From: Massilia sp. NR 4-1
GTDB taxonomy: Bacteria > Pseudomonadota > Gammaproteobacteria > Burkholderiales > Burkholderiaceae_D
Reading direction: 5' to 3'
Length of the DNA stretch: 64,000 nt
NCBI RefSeq assembly: GCF_001191005.1
Contig: NZ_CP012201.1
Span: 1,736,001 to 1,800,000 of the forward strand
Positions 30,974 through 39,654 of the stretch are shown here, piece by piece. The notes below the pieces were generated by a model. The model worked only from the letters and a program-made list of their open reading frames with translations, searched no databases and was not told where the DNA came from. The position numbers were made by a program, and so were the translations under genes. Every line of letters begins with the position of its first letter. Positions within the stretch are counted from its first letter, which is position 1.

Positions 30974-33025
30974 CTATAGAGAGACGCTGGCAAATGCTTT
31001 CAAACTCACCGTATTTGGCACTTCCGCCATCGACAGGATGCGCAGATGTGGTACCACCCGCTCCGACAGCGAACGGATATGGCGCCGCAGTTCGGGCGAG
31101 CACAGCAGCACCGGCAGCATATTCCCCTTCATCATGCGTTCCGACTGGGCGGCCAGGCGCGACAGCAGCTGTTCGGCATATTTCGGCTCCACCACCAGGG
31201 TGCTGCCCATATCGGCCGTGCGCACGCTTTGCATCAGCACCTGTTCGATGCCCGGATCCAGGGTCAGCACGCTGAGCGCCCCGCCCTCCCCCAACAAGGA
31301 CTGGCAGATGGCCGCGCCCAGGCGTTGGCGCACCGCTTCCGTCAGGTAGCTCAAATCCTTGCTGGCGCGCGCCACGTCGGCCAGCGTTTCGAGGATCACT
31401 TCCAGATTGCGCACCGACACCTTCTCGCGCAGCAGGTTTTGCAGCACTTTCTGCAGATCGCTGACCGAGAGCACAGTCGGGATCAATTCTTCCACCAAGC
31501 CCGGTTGCTCCTGCCGCACGCGCTGCAGCAGGCGGTCGGTTTCGCCGCGCGTCAGCAGCGCCGCCGACTGCTGCTTCAGCACCTCGCTCAGGTGGGTGAT
31601 GAAGACCGTGGCCGGATCGACCAGGGTGTAGCGCGCCGCGCGCGCGATTTCCTTGTCCGCGTCCTCCACCCAGACGGCCGGCAGGCCATAAGTCGGTTCG
31701 CGCGTCTCGATGCCGCGGATCGGGCGCACGTCGCCGCCGCCGCGGATCGCCAGCGTGCGGTCGGTCATGACCTCGCCGCGCCCCGCCGGCACGCCGAACA
31801 CCTGCAGCTCATAGGCGTTCTGGCCCATCTGCGGCGCTTCGCGGAACTTCACGCGCGGCAGCACCATGCCCGATTCCAGCGCATACTGCTTGCGGATGGC
31901 CGAGATGCGTTCCATGAACACGGTCTGCTCGCCGCCCACCATGGGCGCCAGACCGCTGCCCACCAGCACCTCGACTGGCTCCACCTTGAGCATATCGTAG
32001 GTGTCTTTTTCGCCTTCGGCCTTGGCCTCGTCCTCGCTCTCGTCCTTATCCTTGCCGCCTTCCTGCTTGTTGCGGCGCAGGACCACGAAGCCGGTGCCCA
32101 GCAGGCCCAGCACCAGCACCAGCACCGGCCCGGCCGGAATGCCGGGCAGGAAGACCAGCACCGACAGCGCCGCCGCCACGATGAACAGGGTCTTGGGGAA
32201 GGACGTGATCTGGCGCAGCACCTCGCCGCTCAGATTGCCGTCCGAGGCGGAACGGGTGACGATGATGCCGGTGCCCACGGCAATCACCAGCGCCGGCACC
32301 TGGGTCACGATGCCGTCGCCCACGGTCAGCAGGGTGAAGGTGTGCAGCGCCTGGTCCCAGCGCATGCCCATCTGCATCACGCCGATCACCAGGCCACCGA
32401 CGATATTGATCAGCATGATGACGATGCCGGCAATGGCGTCGCCCTTGACGAATTTGCTGGCGCCGTCCATCGCGCCATAGAAGCCCGATTCCTTTTCCAG
32501 CAGCTTGCGGCGGCGCTTGGCCTCGTCCTGGTCAATGAAGCCCATGTTCAGGTCGGCGTCGATGCTCATCTGCTGGCCCGGCATGCTGTCCAGCGTGAAG
32601 CGCGCCGCCACCTCGGACACGCGCTGCGCACCGTTGGTCACCACCACGTACTGCACCACCACCAGGATCAGGAAGACGATCAGGCCGATCACGTAATTGC
32701 CGCCCACCACGTAGGAGCCGATGGCGCCGATCACCCTGCCCGCCTCGCCGTTGGACAGGATCAGGCGCGTGGCCGCCACGTTCAGCGACAGGCGGAACAG
32801 GGTGGCGATCAGCAGCAGCGAGGGAAAGGTGGAAAACTCCACCGGCCGCCCGATATAGAAGGTCAGCAGCAGGATCAGCAGCGCGAAGCTGACATTGGTC
32901 AAGATCAGGAAATCCAGGACGCCCGAGGGAATCGGCACGAACAGCACGGTCAGGATGCCGATCACCAGCAGCACCATCACCAGGTCGGTATTGCGGTCGA
33001 ATACGCGGCGGAGGGACAACAACAT
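30974..33025 (-). CDS. flhA: Flagellar export gate protein FlhA
   Basis: 683 aa, close to the usual 690. The N-terminal half has about eight membrane segments. The FHIPEP signature region (EVAARFTLDSMPGQQMSIDA) is followed by a charged cytoplasmic loop. A linker (about 325-350) and the large soluble domain that forms the nonameric export ring make up the rest. FlhA receives chaperone-substrate complexes and uses the proton-motive force in the type III export gate. The ATG overlaps the flhB stop by 1 nt (TGATG) with GGAAAGG upstream. It is the last recognised flagellar gene of the operon. Confidence 0.97.
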   Translation of the reverse strand: MLLSLRRVFDRNTDLVMVLLVIGILTVLFVPIPSGVLDFLILTNVSFALLILLLTFYIGRPVEFSTFPSLLLIATLFRLSLNVAATRLILSNGEAGRVIGAIGSYVVGGNYVIGLIVFLILVVVQYVVVTNGAQRVSEVAARFTLDSMPGQQMSIDADLNMGFIDQDEAKRRRKLLEKESGFYGAMDGASKFVKGDAIAGIVIMLINIVGGLVIGVMQMGMRWDQALHTFTLLTVGDGIVTQVPALVIAVGTGIIVTRSASDGNLSGEVLRQITSFPKTLFIVAAALSVLVFLPGIPAGPVLVLVLGLLGTGFVVLRRNKQEGGKDKDESEDEAKAEGEKDTYDMLKVEPVEVLVGSGLAPMVGGEQTVFMERISAIRKQYALESGMVLPRVKFREAPQMGQNAYELQVFGVPAGRGEVMTDRTLAIRGGGDVRPIRGIETREPTYGLPAVWVEDADKEIARAARYTLVDPATVFITHLSEVLKQQSAALLTRGETDRLLQRVRQEQPGLVEELIPTVLSVSDLQKVLQNLLREKVSVRNLEVILETLADVARASKDLSYLTEAVRQRLGAAICQSLLGEGGALSVLTLDPGIEQVLMQSVRTADMGSTLVVEPKYAEQLLSRLAAQSERMMKGNMLPVLLCSPELRRHIRSLSERVVPHLRILSMAEVPNTVSLKAFASVSL

Positions 33026-34110
33026 CAGACTACCTTTCCAGAATCGCGCCGGGCAGCGCGCATTGAATAAACCCAGATCATGATCTTGGCGATCTGGGGA
33101 TACAGCTTTTCGGGCACGTAAGCATCGAAATCGACTTCGCGGAACAGGGTGCGTGCCAGCGCCCGGTTCTGCACCACGGGAATGCCCTTGCGCGCGGCCA
33201 GCTCGCGCATCTTGCGCGCCAGTTCGCCGGCGCCCTTGGCCACCACCTGCGGCGCGCCCGACTCGCCGTGGCGGTAGCTCAGGGCCACGGCCAGGCGCGT
33301 CGGGTTGGTGATCAGCACGTCGGCCGACTGCACCTTGCCCAGCGCGCGGCTGCGCTGCAGCATTTCCTTGCGCAGCTCGCGGATGCGCGAACGGATGCGC
33401 GGGTCGCCTTCGCGGTTCTTGCTCTCATCCTTGATGTCGCGCTTGCTCATGCGCATGCGCTTGGCGAATTCCCAGCGCGTGAAGCCGAAGTCCAGCATGG
33501 CGATGGCCAGCAGGGTCAGCACCAGCTTGCTCAGCAGCGAGGCGCACAGGTCCAACATCACCTTGGCATAGCCCTTGGGGTCCATTTGCGGCAGGCCCAG
33601 CAGGCCAGGCACCATGCTGCGCAGCACGAAATACACCACCGTGCCGAGAATTACGAGTTTCAAGATGCTTTTCGCACCTTCAAACAGGGTGCGCATCGAA
33701 AAAATGCGCTTGAAGCCGCTGGCCGGATTGATGCGGTCCATATCGGGCTTGAGCGGATGGAAGCTGAAGATCGGTCCGGTCTGCACCAAGTTGATCAGCA
33801 CCGCCGCGATCATCAGGCTCATGAACAACGGACCGAGGATGCCCAGCGTCGCCAGCAGCAACTCGCCCAGCCAGCTGGCCAGGGCATCGGCGCCCCAGTC
33901 GCGCCGGCCGGCCTGGCCCAGCACGCGCTGCTGCAAGCGCACCAGGTCGCGCAGCGCCGTGCCGGCATAGGCGTAGACGATCAGCACCAGGGCGGCCATG
34001 ATGCCGAGCGCGGTCATGTCGGCGCTGCGCGCCACCGTGCCCTTCTTGCGCGCCTCGTCCAGCTTATGCGGTGTCGCCTGTTCCGAACGGTCCGAATCCT
34101 GTTCCGCCAT
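33025..34110 (-). CDS. flhB: Flagellar export switch protein FlhB
   Basis: 361 aa with the typical N-terminus (EQATPHKLDEARKKG), four membrane segments and a C-terminal cytoplasmic domain. FlhB controls the switch from rod/hook to later substrates by self-cleavage between Asn and Pro of the NPTH motif. Here the motif is NPTR (residues 269-272), with the same numbering as in Salmonella. Asn and Pro remain, so cleavage may still occur, but the His is replaced. It is coupled to flhA by a 1-nt overlap and follows fliR without a gap. Confidence 0.95.
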   Translation of the reverse strand: MAEQDSDRSEQATPHKLDEARKKGTVARSADMTALGIMAALVLIVYAYAGTALRDLVRLQQRVLGQAGRRDWGADALASWLGELLLATLGILGPLFMSLMIAAVLINLVQTGPIFSFHPLKPDMDRINPASGFKRIFSMRTLFEGAKSILKLVILGTVVYFVLRSMVPGLLGLPQMDPKGYAKVMLDLCASLLSKLVLTLLAIAMLDFGFTRWEFAKRMRMSKRDIKDESKNREGDPRIRSRIRELRKEMLQRSRALGKVQSADVLITNPTRLAVALSYRHGESGAPQVVAKGAGELARKMRELAARKGIPVVQNRALARTLFREVDFDAYVPEKLYPQIAKIMIWVYSMRAARRDSGKVV

Positions 34111-34875
34111 TTACGCCAGCACCCCTTCCCAATACTTGAACACCGAGGCATACACCCGGCCCATGGCCGGCCCCAGCGCCGGCAGCGTGATGGCGAACAG
34201 CGTGACCCCGCCCACGATCTTCAGCGGCACGCCAACCACGAACACATTCATCTGCGGCAGCAGGCGCGAGACCAGGGCCAGGCCGGTCTCGATGAGCAGC
34301 AGGCACAGCAGCACCGGGATGATCAGCGCCACGCCCAGCGAAAACATCAGGCCGAACTGGCGGATCACCGGCTCGGCCTGCAAGGTCCACAGGTCAGCGC
34401 CGGGCGGCACCTGCTGCAGCGAGAACGCCAGGCCGCGCAGGAAGGCATGGTGGCCGTCCAGGCTGAAAAACACCACCACCGCCAGCATATTCAGCATGCC
34501 GGCGAACATCGGCGCGCCGGCCCGCGTCACCGGGTCGTATACCGAACCCATGCCGAAACCGGTCTGCACATCGAGCAGCTTGCCGGCCACCGAGAACGCG
34601 CCGAAGGCGGCGAACACGCCGAAGGCCAGCGTGGCGCCGAGCGCCACTTCCTGGGCGGCGCCGGCCACAATGGCGCCCAGCGACGGCGTGCCCGCCACCG
34701 GCGGCAGGTGCAAGCCCTGCACCAGCAACACGCTGAGCGCCAGGGTCAGCAGCACGCGGATGGTGGTCATCCGGCCCAGGCTGGCCAAGAGCGGCGACAG
34801 CAGCAGCACGGCGCCCAGGCGCAGCGAGGTGTAGAACACGGCCAGCGCCCAGCCGGCATCGATATGGATCTGCAA
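34111..34875 (-). CDS. fliR: Flagellar export gate protein FliR
   Basis: 254 aa, hydrophobic, with about six membrane segments and the family pattern VGVPLKIVGGVTLF near residue 215. FliR forms the core of the export gate with FliP and FliQ. The best start is a TTG at 34875, since GGAG lies 7 nt upstream and the N-terminus (LQIHIDAGWALAVFYTSLR) then has family length. It sits between fliQ (12 nt upstream) and flhB (adjacent). Confidence 0.95.
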   Translation of the reverse strand: MQIHIDAGWALAVFYTSLRLGAVLLLSPLLASLGRMTTIRVLLTLALSVLLVQGLHLPPVAGTPSLGAIVAGAAQEVALGATLAFGVFAAFGAFSVAGKLLDVQTGFGMGSVYDPVTRAGAPMFAGMLNMLAVVVFFSLDGHHAFLRGLAFSLQQVPPGADLWTLQAEPVIRQFGLMFSLGVALIIPVLLCLLLIETGLALVSRLLPQMNVFVVGVPLKIVGGVTLFAITLPALGPAMGRVYASVFKYWEGVLA

Positions 34876-34887
34876 ACGCCGCTCCGC

Positions 34888-35154
34888 CTAAAAATACGAG
34901 GGGATATTGCCGATCAGCGCGGTGGAAAAGGCCAGCAGGCGCTTCAGCATCCAAGGACCGCACACCACCAGCACGATGACCGAGGCAATGATCTTGGGAA
35001 TGAAACTGAGCGAGCTTTCCTGCACCTGGGTCACCACCTGGATCACGCTGATCAGCAGGCCCACGCCGAGCGTAACGGCCAGCAGCGGCGCCGAAATGAG
35101 CAAGCCGTTCCACAGCATATCGGCCAGCATCTGCAAGGCGAGATCGGCCCTCAT
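34888..35154 (-). CDS. fliQ: Flagellar export gate protein FliQ
   Basis: 88 aa with two membrane segments and the typical FliQ features (ALQMLADMLWNGLLISAPLL, TQVQESSLSFIPKI). Four copies join FliP and FliR in the gate helix bundle. The ATG has GGAGG 6 nt upstream. It is separated from fliP by fliA and three non-flagellar-looking genes, which is unusual because fliP, fliQ and fliR are usually adjacent. Confidence 0.96.
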   Translation of the reverse strand: MRADLALQMLADMLWNGLLISAPLLAVTLGVGLLISVIQVVTQVQESSLSFIPKIIASVIVLVVCGPWMLKRLLAFSTALIGNIPSYF

Positions 35155-35193
35155 CGCGGGCCTCCGCGGCCGGTGCGCACGGTCGCGGCCATC

Positions 35194-36339
35194 TTAGCGC
35201 TCCTTTGCCGGCGGCAGCAGGTCGGCCATGGTGCCGCCCAGCGGCGCCGGACGGCCGGCCAGCAGGCGCTGCGCCAGCGCGCGGAAGCGCACCGGATCGC
35301 TGGTGTCGCCGGCCAGCACCATCTGCGCGTAGCGCGCCGACAGGCTTTGCGGATCGAGGCGCAGCGCGCGTTCGATGCTGCCTTCGGCCTCGGTCTTCTG
35401 GCCCAATAAGGCTTGCACCACACCCAGGCCGCCATGGCTGTCGCCGAAATTGCGGTCGAGCTCGAGCGCGTGGCGGAACACGGCCTCGGCGCCGGCCAGG
35501 TCCTGGCGGAAGATCTTGCACCAGCCCAGCACATGCCAGCTGCCGATATGGCCCGGCAGATACTGCACGGCCTTCTCAAGCTGCTCCTGGGCCGTGGCCA
35601 GGTCCTGGCGCAGCAGGCTGGCCAGGCCCAGGCCCGACCAGGCTCGCCCTTCGGCCGGATTGCGCGCCAGCGCCTGTTCGAACAGCTGGCTGGCGGCGGC
35701 GCTGCCGTCGGCCTTGGCCAGCGCCAGCGAACCGCCCACCACCAGCGCTTCCAGCGGCGCCTTGGCGTCGGCCAGCGCGGCCTGGCTGCAGCGGGCGGCG
35801 TCCTCGATCCGGTCGGCGTCGAAGAAGATGGCGCCGGCCACGCCGTAGAAGCCGGCATCGACGGCACCGTCCGCTTCCTGGCGCGCGATCAGTTCCAGCG
35901 CGGCATCGTATTCGCCCAGGTGGTGCCAGGCGCGCAGCAGCACGGCGGCGGCCGGCGCGCGCAGGGTCGCGGCCGCGGCGAACGGCGCCAGCGCCGCCAC
36001 CACCTCGGCATAGCGGCCCAGCATCTGGGCGGCATAGGCGAAGTTGTACGCCAGGTTGACGTCGGCATGGCGCTCAAGCAAGGCGCCGAACAGGGCGGCA
36101 GCCGCTTGCCACTGCTGCTGCGCCAGCAGCACATGGCCCTGGCGCGCCTGGAAGAAGGCGTCGTCCGGGTAGCAGGCCAGGGCCGCCGCCGCGTGTTCGG
36201 CGGCGCGCGCCGGCGCGCCGGCGGCCAGACTCAGATCGATGGCTTCGGCCAGCAATTCCTTGTTCTGCGCATCGGCCGCCAGATAGCCTTCGATGCGGGC
36301 CAGCCGCTCGGCGGCGGCGCTCTGTTGTTCAGACTGCAT
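35194..36339 (-). CDS. Tetratricopeptide-repeat protein in the flagellar operon
   Basis: 381 aa from an ATG at 36339 preceded by GGAGAGG; an upstream extension of the frame has no support. There is no signal peptide, so it is probably cytoplasmic. TPR-like 34-residue helical repeats run through most of the length, for example around AEHAAAALACYPDDAFFQAR and AEAVFRHALELDRNFGDSHG. Such proteins serve as scaffolds or chaperones. It lies between the 121-aa gene and fliQ, inside the export-gate gene block, so a role in assembly or substrate handling for this apparatus is plausible but unproven. It is not a standard flagellar gene. Confidence 0.8.
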   Translation of the reverse strand: MQSEQQSAAAERLARIEGYLAADAQNKELLAEAIDLSLAAGAPARAAEHAAAALACYPDDAFFQARQGHVLLAQQQWQAAAALFGALLERHADVNLAYNFAYAAQMLGRYAEVVAALAPFAAAATLRAPAAAVLLRAWHHLGEYDAALELIARQEADGAVDAGFYGVAGAIFFDADRIEDAARCSQAALADAKAPLEALVVGGSLALAKADGSAAASQLFEQALARNPAEGRAWSGLGLASLLRQDLATAQEQLEKAVQYLPGHIGSWHVLGWCKIFRQDLAGAEAVFRHALELDRNFGDSHGGLGVVQALLGQKTEAEGSIERALRLDPQSLSARYAQMVLAGDTSDPVRFRALAQRLLAGRPAPLGGTMADLLPPAKER

Positions 36340-36355
36340 ATTTCCTCTCCAATGT

Positions 36356-36721
36356 TTACGGTTGCGACAGCAGATGGGCGATCGCCTCATCCACCAGGCG
36401 GCGGCAGGCCGGATCGCCTTCCATGGCATCCTGCACCTCGCTGACCACCTGGTGAAAGGCGGGGTCGTGCATCAGGCTGGCGCCGAAATGTTCCAGCAGC
36501 ACCGCTTCCAGAAAGACGCGGAAGGCCTTGCGGCCGCGCTGCGGATCGTCGCGCTGGATCTGGCGCACGCGTTTTTCGATCAGGGCGGCGAGCTGCTGCT
36601 GGGCCGGCTGGGCGCTGGCGGCCGCCGTGGCCGCGCGGCTGCGGCGCGGCGCCGCGCGCGCGGCCAGCTGCGCCTGCAGCACCGCGACCAGCTGGCCGAC
36701 CGGCCCGATGGATGTGCTCAT
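36356..36721 (-). CDS. Hypothetical protein of flagellar operon
   Basis: 121 aa, helical. The N-terminal half is Ala/Arg/Gln-rich (LQAQLAARAAPRRSRAATAA). The C-terminal half has the look of a conserved domain (FRVFLEAVLLEHFGASLMHD, then PACRRLVDEAIAHLL). No signal peptide or membrane segment. It lies 16 nt before the 381-aa TPR gene and 26 nt after the 192-aa TPR gene, all on one transcript. No family recognised; possibly a partner of the TPR proteins. Confidence 0.7.
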   Translation of the reverse strand: MSTSIGPVGQLVAVLQAQLAARAAPRRSRAATAAASAQPAQQQLAALIEKRVRQIQRDDPQRGRKAFRVFLEAVLLEHFGASLMHDPAFHQVVSEVQDAMEGDPACRRLVDEAIAHLLSQP

Positions 36722-36747
36722 GGCTGACGTCCGCTAGCGTCCGGCGC

Positions 36748-37326
36748 TTAAGGCTGCTGGTTGCCGGAATAGGCCGACAGCAGGATGTGCTGGCCGCCCT
36801 CGTCGGCCGCCGCCGCACCCTCCTGCGGCGCCTGCGACAAGGCTTGCACCTCGGCGATGATGCGCTGCATATCTCCGTTCAGCGGCGGGATCGCCACATT
36901 CAGCGCGATACCGCGTTCCAGGCTGGCGATGGCGCCGGCATTGTCGCCGCCGATCAGCAATTCCAGGCCCTGGCCGAAGTGGCGCAGTGCCTCGTCCTCG
37001 CCCAGCGCTTGCAGCGGCCCCAGCACCACGGCGGCGCGCGCACCGTCGTTCTGGCCCAGCCACAGCATGGCCAGCTGCAGGCGCGCCGCGGCCAGGCCGG
37101 GATCGATGGCCAGCGCCGCTTCCATCTCGTCGATGGCGCGTATGTACAGCTTGATCTGCGCATATTCGGCGCCCAGCAGGTAGTGGGCGTGGGCGCTGGC
37201 GTCGCTGCGCGCCACCGCTTCCTTCAGATAGGCGATGGTGCTGGCCGAATCGCCGTTGGCGCTGGCGTTGAGCGCCAATTGAAACAGTTCCGCCTGGTCC
37301 AACATCGCAAGTGTGCCGTTATTCAT
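36748..37326 (-). CDS. Small tetratricopeptide-repeat protein in the flagellar operon
   Basis: 192 aa, no signal peptide, with about three to four TPR-like repeats (ASAHAHYLLGAEYAQIKLYI, then RAIDEMEAALAIDPGLAAAR). The size and repeat number resemble TPR chaperones of type III secretion translocators (SycD/LcrH class), but I see no specific signature, so this is only analogy. It follows fliA by 59 nt and precedes the 121-aa gene. Confidence 0.75.
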   Translation of the reverse strand: MNNGTLAMLDQAELFQLALNASANGDSASTIAYLKEAVARSDASAHAHYLLGAEYAQIKLYIRAIDEMEAALAIDPGLAAARLQLAMLWLGQNDGARAAVVLGPLQALGEDEALRHFGQGLELLIGGDNAGAIASLERGIALNVAIPPLNGDMQRIIAEVQALSQAPQEGAAAADEGGQHILLSAYSGNQQP

Positions 37327-37385
37327 AATCCAATCCGATCAAGAAGCCGGGGCTTCAGTTAAAAAAACAATAATCATGGCCGCCG

Positions 37386-38123
37386 TTAAAACTCCCATTC
37401 GCGCGCGGCGCTGCTGCGGATCTGCGTGCGCAAGCTGGCCAGGCCCTCCTTGTGCAGCTGGGCCACGCGGCCCTTGCTCAGCTGTAGCGCGGCGGCGATT
37501 TCCTCGAAGGGCTGGCCCTGCAAATAATGGCCGGCGATCACGCGCCGCTGCCGCGCCGGCAGCCTCTGCACCAGGGCGGCGATGCGCTCGCGCAACTGGC
37601 GCAGTTCGGAGCGCGCATAGGTATTGTCCGGGTACTCCGTCTCGCCGTCCCGGTACATGCCCTGCCCTTCGAGCGCAAAGCCGACCGCCAGGCCGATGGC
37701 CAGTTCGGCCAGGTGGCCGAACAGGGCGTCGGGATCGCTACCGTCCGGCGCCACGGGGCTCAGCGCCGCCACGCGCGTGGCGGCGATCTGCTTGCGCGCG
37801 GCGATCTGCTCATGCACTTCGCTATAGGAGCGGATGCCGCTGAGTATAGCGCCGTTGATGCGCAAGGCGGCATAGGTTTCGAACTTGGCGCCCAAGGCAT
37901 GGTCGTAGCGGTCGATCGCTTCGAGCAGGCCGAGGCGCGCAAATTGCAGATAATCGTCAAATTCCAGGCCGGTAAACGTGCGGCCGGCATACAGCTTGCC
38001 GGCCATCACGCGGGCGAATTCGAGGTAGCAGGCGGCCAGGCGCTCGCGCAGCGCGGCATCGCCGCTGCTGCGGAAAGCTTGCCAGAGTTCGGCAACTGCC
38101 ATCTGCGCCTCGCACGCCCCCAT
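37386..38123 (-). CDS. fliA: Flagellar sigma factor FliA (sigma-28)
   Basis: 245 aa. Region 2 is seen as LEFDDYLQFARLGLLEAIDRYD with KFETYAALRINGAILSGIRS, and region 4 as LPARQRRVIAGHYLQGQPFE followed by a helix-turn-helix ending KGRVAQLHKEGLASLR. Sigma-28 directs late flagellar promoters. I chose the ATG at 38123 because AAGG lies 7 nt upstream; a GTG at 38129 and an ATG at 38102 are alternatives. It lies directly after fliP. No anti-sigma gene flgM and none of the usual late targets (fliC, motAB) are in the window, so its targets are unclear. Confidence 0.92.
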   Translation of the reverse strand: MGACEAQMAVAELWQAFRSSGDAALRERLAACYLEFARVMAGKLYAGRTFTGLEFDDYLQFARLGLLEAIDRYDHALGAKFETYAALRINGAILSGIRSYSEVHEQIAARKQIAATRVAALSPVAPDGSDPDALFGHLAELAIGLAVGFALEGQGMYRDGETEYPDNTYARSELRQLRERIAALVQRLPARQRRVIAGHYLQGQPFEEIAAALQLSKGRVAQLHKEGLASLRTQIRSSAAREWEF

Positions 38124-38132
38124 GTCCACGCC

Positions 38133-38891
38133 TTAAGCAAACGTGCCCAGCAACGAACGCACGACCAGGTTCCAGCCATCCATCAGCACGAACAGCAGGA
38201 TCTTCAGCGGCAGCGAAATCGAGGCCGGCGGCACCATCATCATGCCCAGCGCCATCAGCGCGCTGGAGACGATCAAGTCCACCAGCAGGAAGGGCAGGAA
38301 GATGACGAAGCCGATCTGGAAGGCGGCGCGCAGCTCGGACAGCATGAAGGCCGGGATCAGCTGCACCATGCTGATGTCGGCCATGCTGCGCGGCTGCTCG
38401 GCCTTGGCCAGCTCCACCATCAGGGCCAGGTCTTGCTCGCGCGTCTGGCGCACCATGAATTCGCGCAGCGGCGCGATGGCGCGCTCGGCCGCCACATCGG
38501 TGGCCAGCTTGCCCGCCATATACGGCTGGAAGGCCTGGCTGTTGACTTGCTGCAGCGCCGGCGCCATGGTGAAGAAGGTCAGGAACAGGGCCAGGCTCAC
38601 CACCACGGTATTGGGCGGCGTCTCCTGCATGCCCAGCGCGTGGCGCAGCATCGACAGCACCACCACGATGCGGATGAAGGACGTCATCGACATCAGGATG
38701 GCCGGCGCCAGGCTCAGCACCGTCAGGCCGAGCAGGATCTTGATGGCCGAGGACACTTCGGCCGGCTGGCCCAGGCCGTCCACGCGCAGGCCGATGCCGC
38801 CCACGCTGGCCACCGGCGGCGCGGCCCACGCTACGGCGCCGGCCGTCAGCAACAGCGCCAGCAGGGTCCCGCGTTTCCAGTTAGCGCGCAT
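38133..38891 (-). CDS. fliP: Flagellar export gate protein FliP
   Basis: 252 aa with a cleavable signal peptide (cut near AWA-AP) and four membrane segments. Family features include MSMTSFIRIVVVLSMLRHAL and QTPPN-like ETPPNTVVVSLALFLTFFTM. FliP makes a pentameric ring in the export gate. The start overlaps the end of fliO by 11 nt. Confidence 0.96.
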   Translation of the reverse strand: MRANWKRGTLLALLLTAGAVAWAAPPVASVGGIGLRVDGLGQPAEVSSAIKILLGLTVLSLAPAILMSMTSFIRIVVVLSMLRHALGMQETPPNTVVVSLALFLTFFTMAPALQQVNSQAFQPYMAGKLATDVAAERAIAPLREFMVRQTREQDLALMVELAKAEQPRSMADISMVQLIPAFMLSELRAAFQIGFVIFLPFLLVDLIVSSALMALGMMMVPPASISLPLKILLFVLMDGWNLVVRSLLGTFA

Positions 38892-39312
38892 CGCCGCCCT
38901 CCACCGCTGCCGCCGCTACGGGCGCCGTGGCCGTGGGCGCAGCCGCCGGCGCGGGCACGCTCGCCACGCAGCTCACGCCCTGCTCGCTTTGCGCCAGCAG
39001 ATAGTGCTGGCCGCCGAACTCGACCACGCTGACCAGGGCGCGCGGCCCGAGCCGGCGCGTTTCCAGCACGCGCAGCAGGCGGCCGTCGGCACCGCCCGCC
39101 GCCGTCAGGCGCAGGCGCTTGCGTAGCCAGTACACCAGGCCGATGGCCACGGCGCTCAGCAGCAGCAGCGCCAGGCCGGCGCCACCGGCGCCGCTCGCGG
39201 CCGCGTCGGCGCGCTTGAAGGGAATGGCCGAGGCGGCGGGTTCGGCATGCGCCAGGCCGCCCAGGACCGCGCCCGCCAGCAGCGCCGCTGCCTGTCGCAG
39301 GCTTGGCCTCAT
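38881..39312 (-). CDS. fliO: Flagellar protein FliO
   Basis: 143 aa, with a signal-like N-terminus, one membrane segment (AGGAGLALLLLSAVAIGLVYWL) and a small C-terminal domain (LLRVLETRRLGPRALVSVVE) typical of FliO. FliO helps FliP assemble. It overlaps fliN by 4 nt (ATGA) and fliP by 11 nt. Confidence 0.92.
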   Translation of the reverse strand: MRPSLRQAAALLAGAVLGGLAHAEPAASAIPFKRADAAASGAGGAGLALLLLSAVAIGLVYWLRKRLRLTAAGGADGRLLRVLETRRLGPRALVSVVEFGGQHYLLAQSEQGVSCVASVPAPAAAPTATAPVAAAAVEGGDAR

Positions 39313-39641
39313 GCGGCCGCCGCGATCTCGGTGATGCGCACGCCGAAATTGTCGTCGACCACCACCAGCTGGCCGCGCGCCACCACATTGCCGTTGACGA
39401 TGACGTCGACCGGCTGCTCGCTGTGGCGGTCGATCTTCAGCACCGCCTGCTCCTTCAAGCCCATCAGCTCGCCCACCGTGGTCTGCACATTGCCGACCTT
39501 GACTTCCAGGCTGACCGGCACGCTGTCGAGCAGGCGCAGGTTGTCGCCGAGAATGGCAGGGCCGGACGGGGTCTGGCCGCCCAGTTCCGCCAGCTCCACG
39601 AGCTGGGTCTGGGCCTTGGCCGTCTTGTGATTGCTTGTCAT
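39309..39641 (-). CDS. fliN: Flagellar C-ring protein FliN
   Basis: 110 aa with one SpoA domain (LLDSVPVSLEVKVGNVQTTV ... LKIDRHSEQPVDVIVNGNVV ... GVRITEI). FliN forms the lower part of the C ring and docks FliH-FliI. Length and sequence are ordinary. It follows the short FliM/SctQ-like gene by 13 nt. Confidence 0.95.
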   Translation of the reverse strand: MTSNHKTAKAQTQLVELAELGGQTPSGPAILGDNLRLLDSVPVSLEVKVGNVQTTVGELMGLKEQAVLKIDRHSEQPVDVIVNGNVVARGQLVVVDDNFGVRITEIAAAA

Positions 39642-39654
39642 TGCTTACTCCAAA

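Noticed and set aside
31046..33070. 674-codon open frame on the + strand opposite flhA
   Set aside because: It is His/Gln/Arg-rich with no domain and mirrors flhA codons; the minus strand has clear FlhA motifs.
33268..35409. 713-codon open frame on the + strand opposite flhB-fliR-fliQ
   Set aside because: It spans three real genes on the other strand and has the His/Gln-rich composition typical of an antisense shadow in GC-rich DNA.
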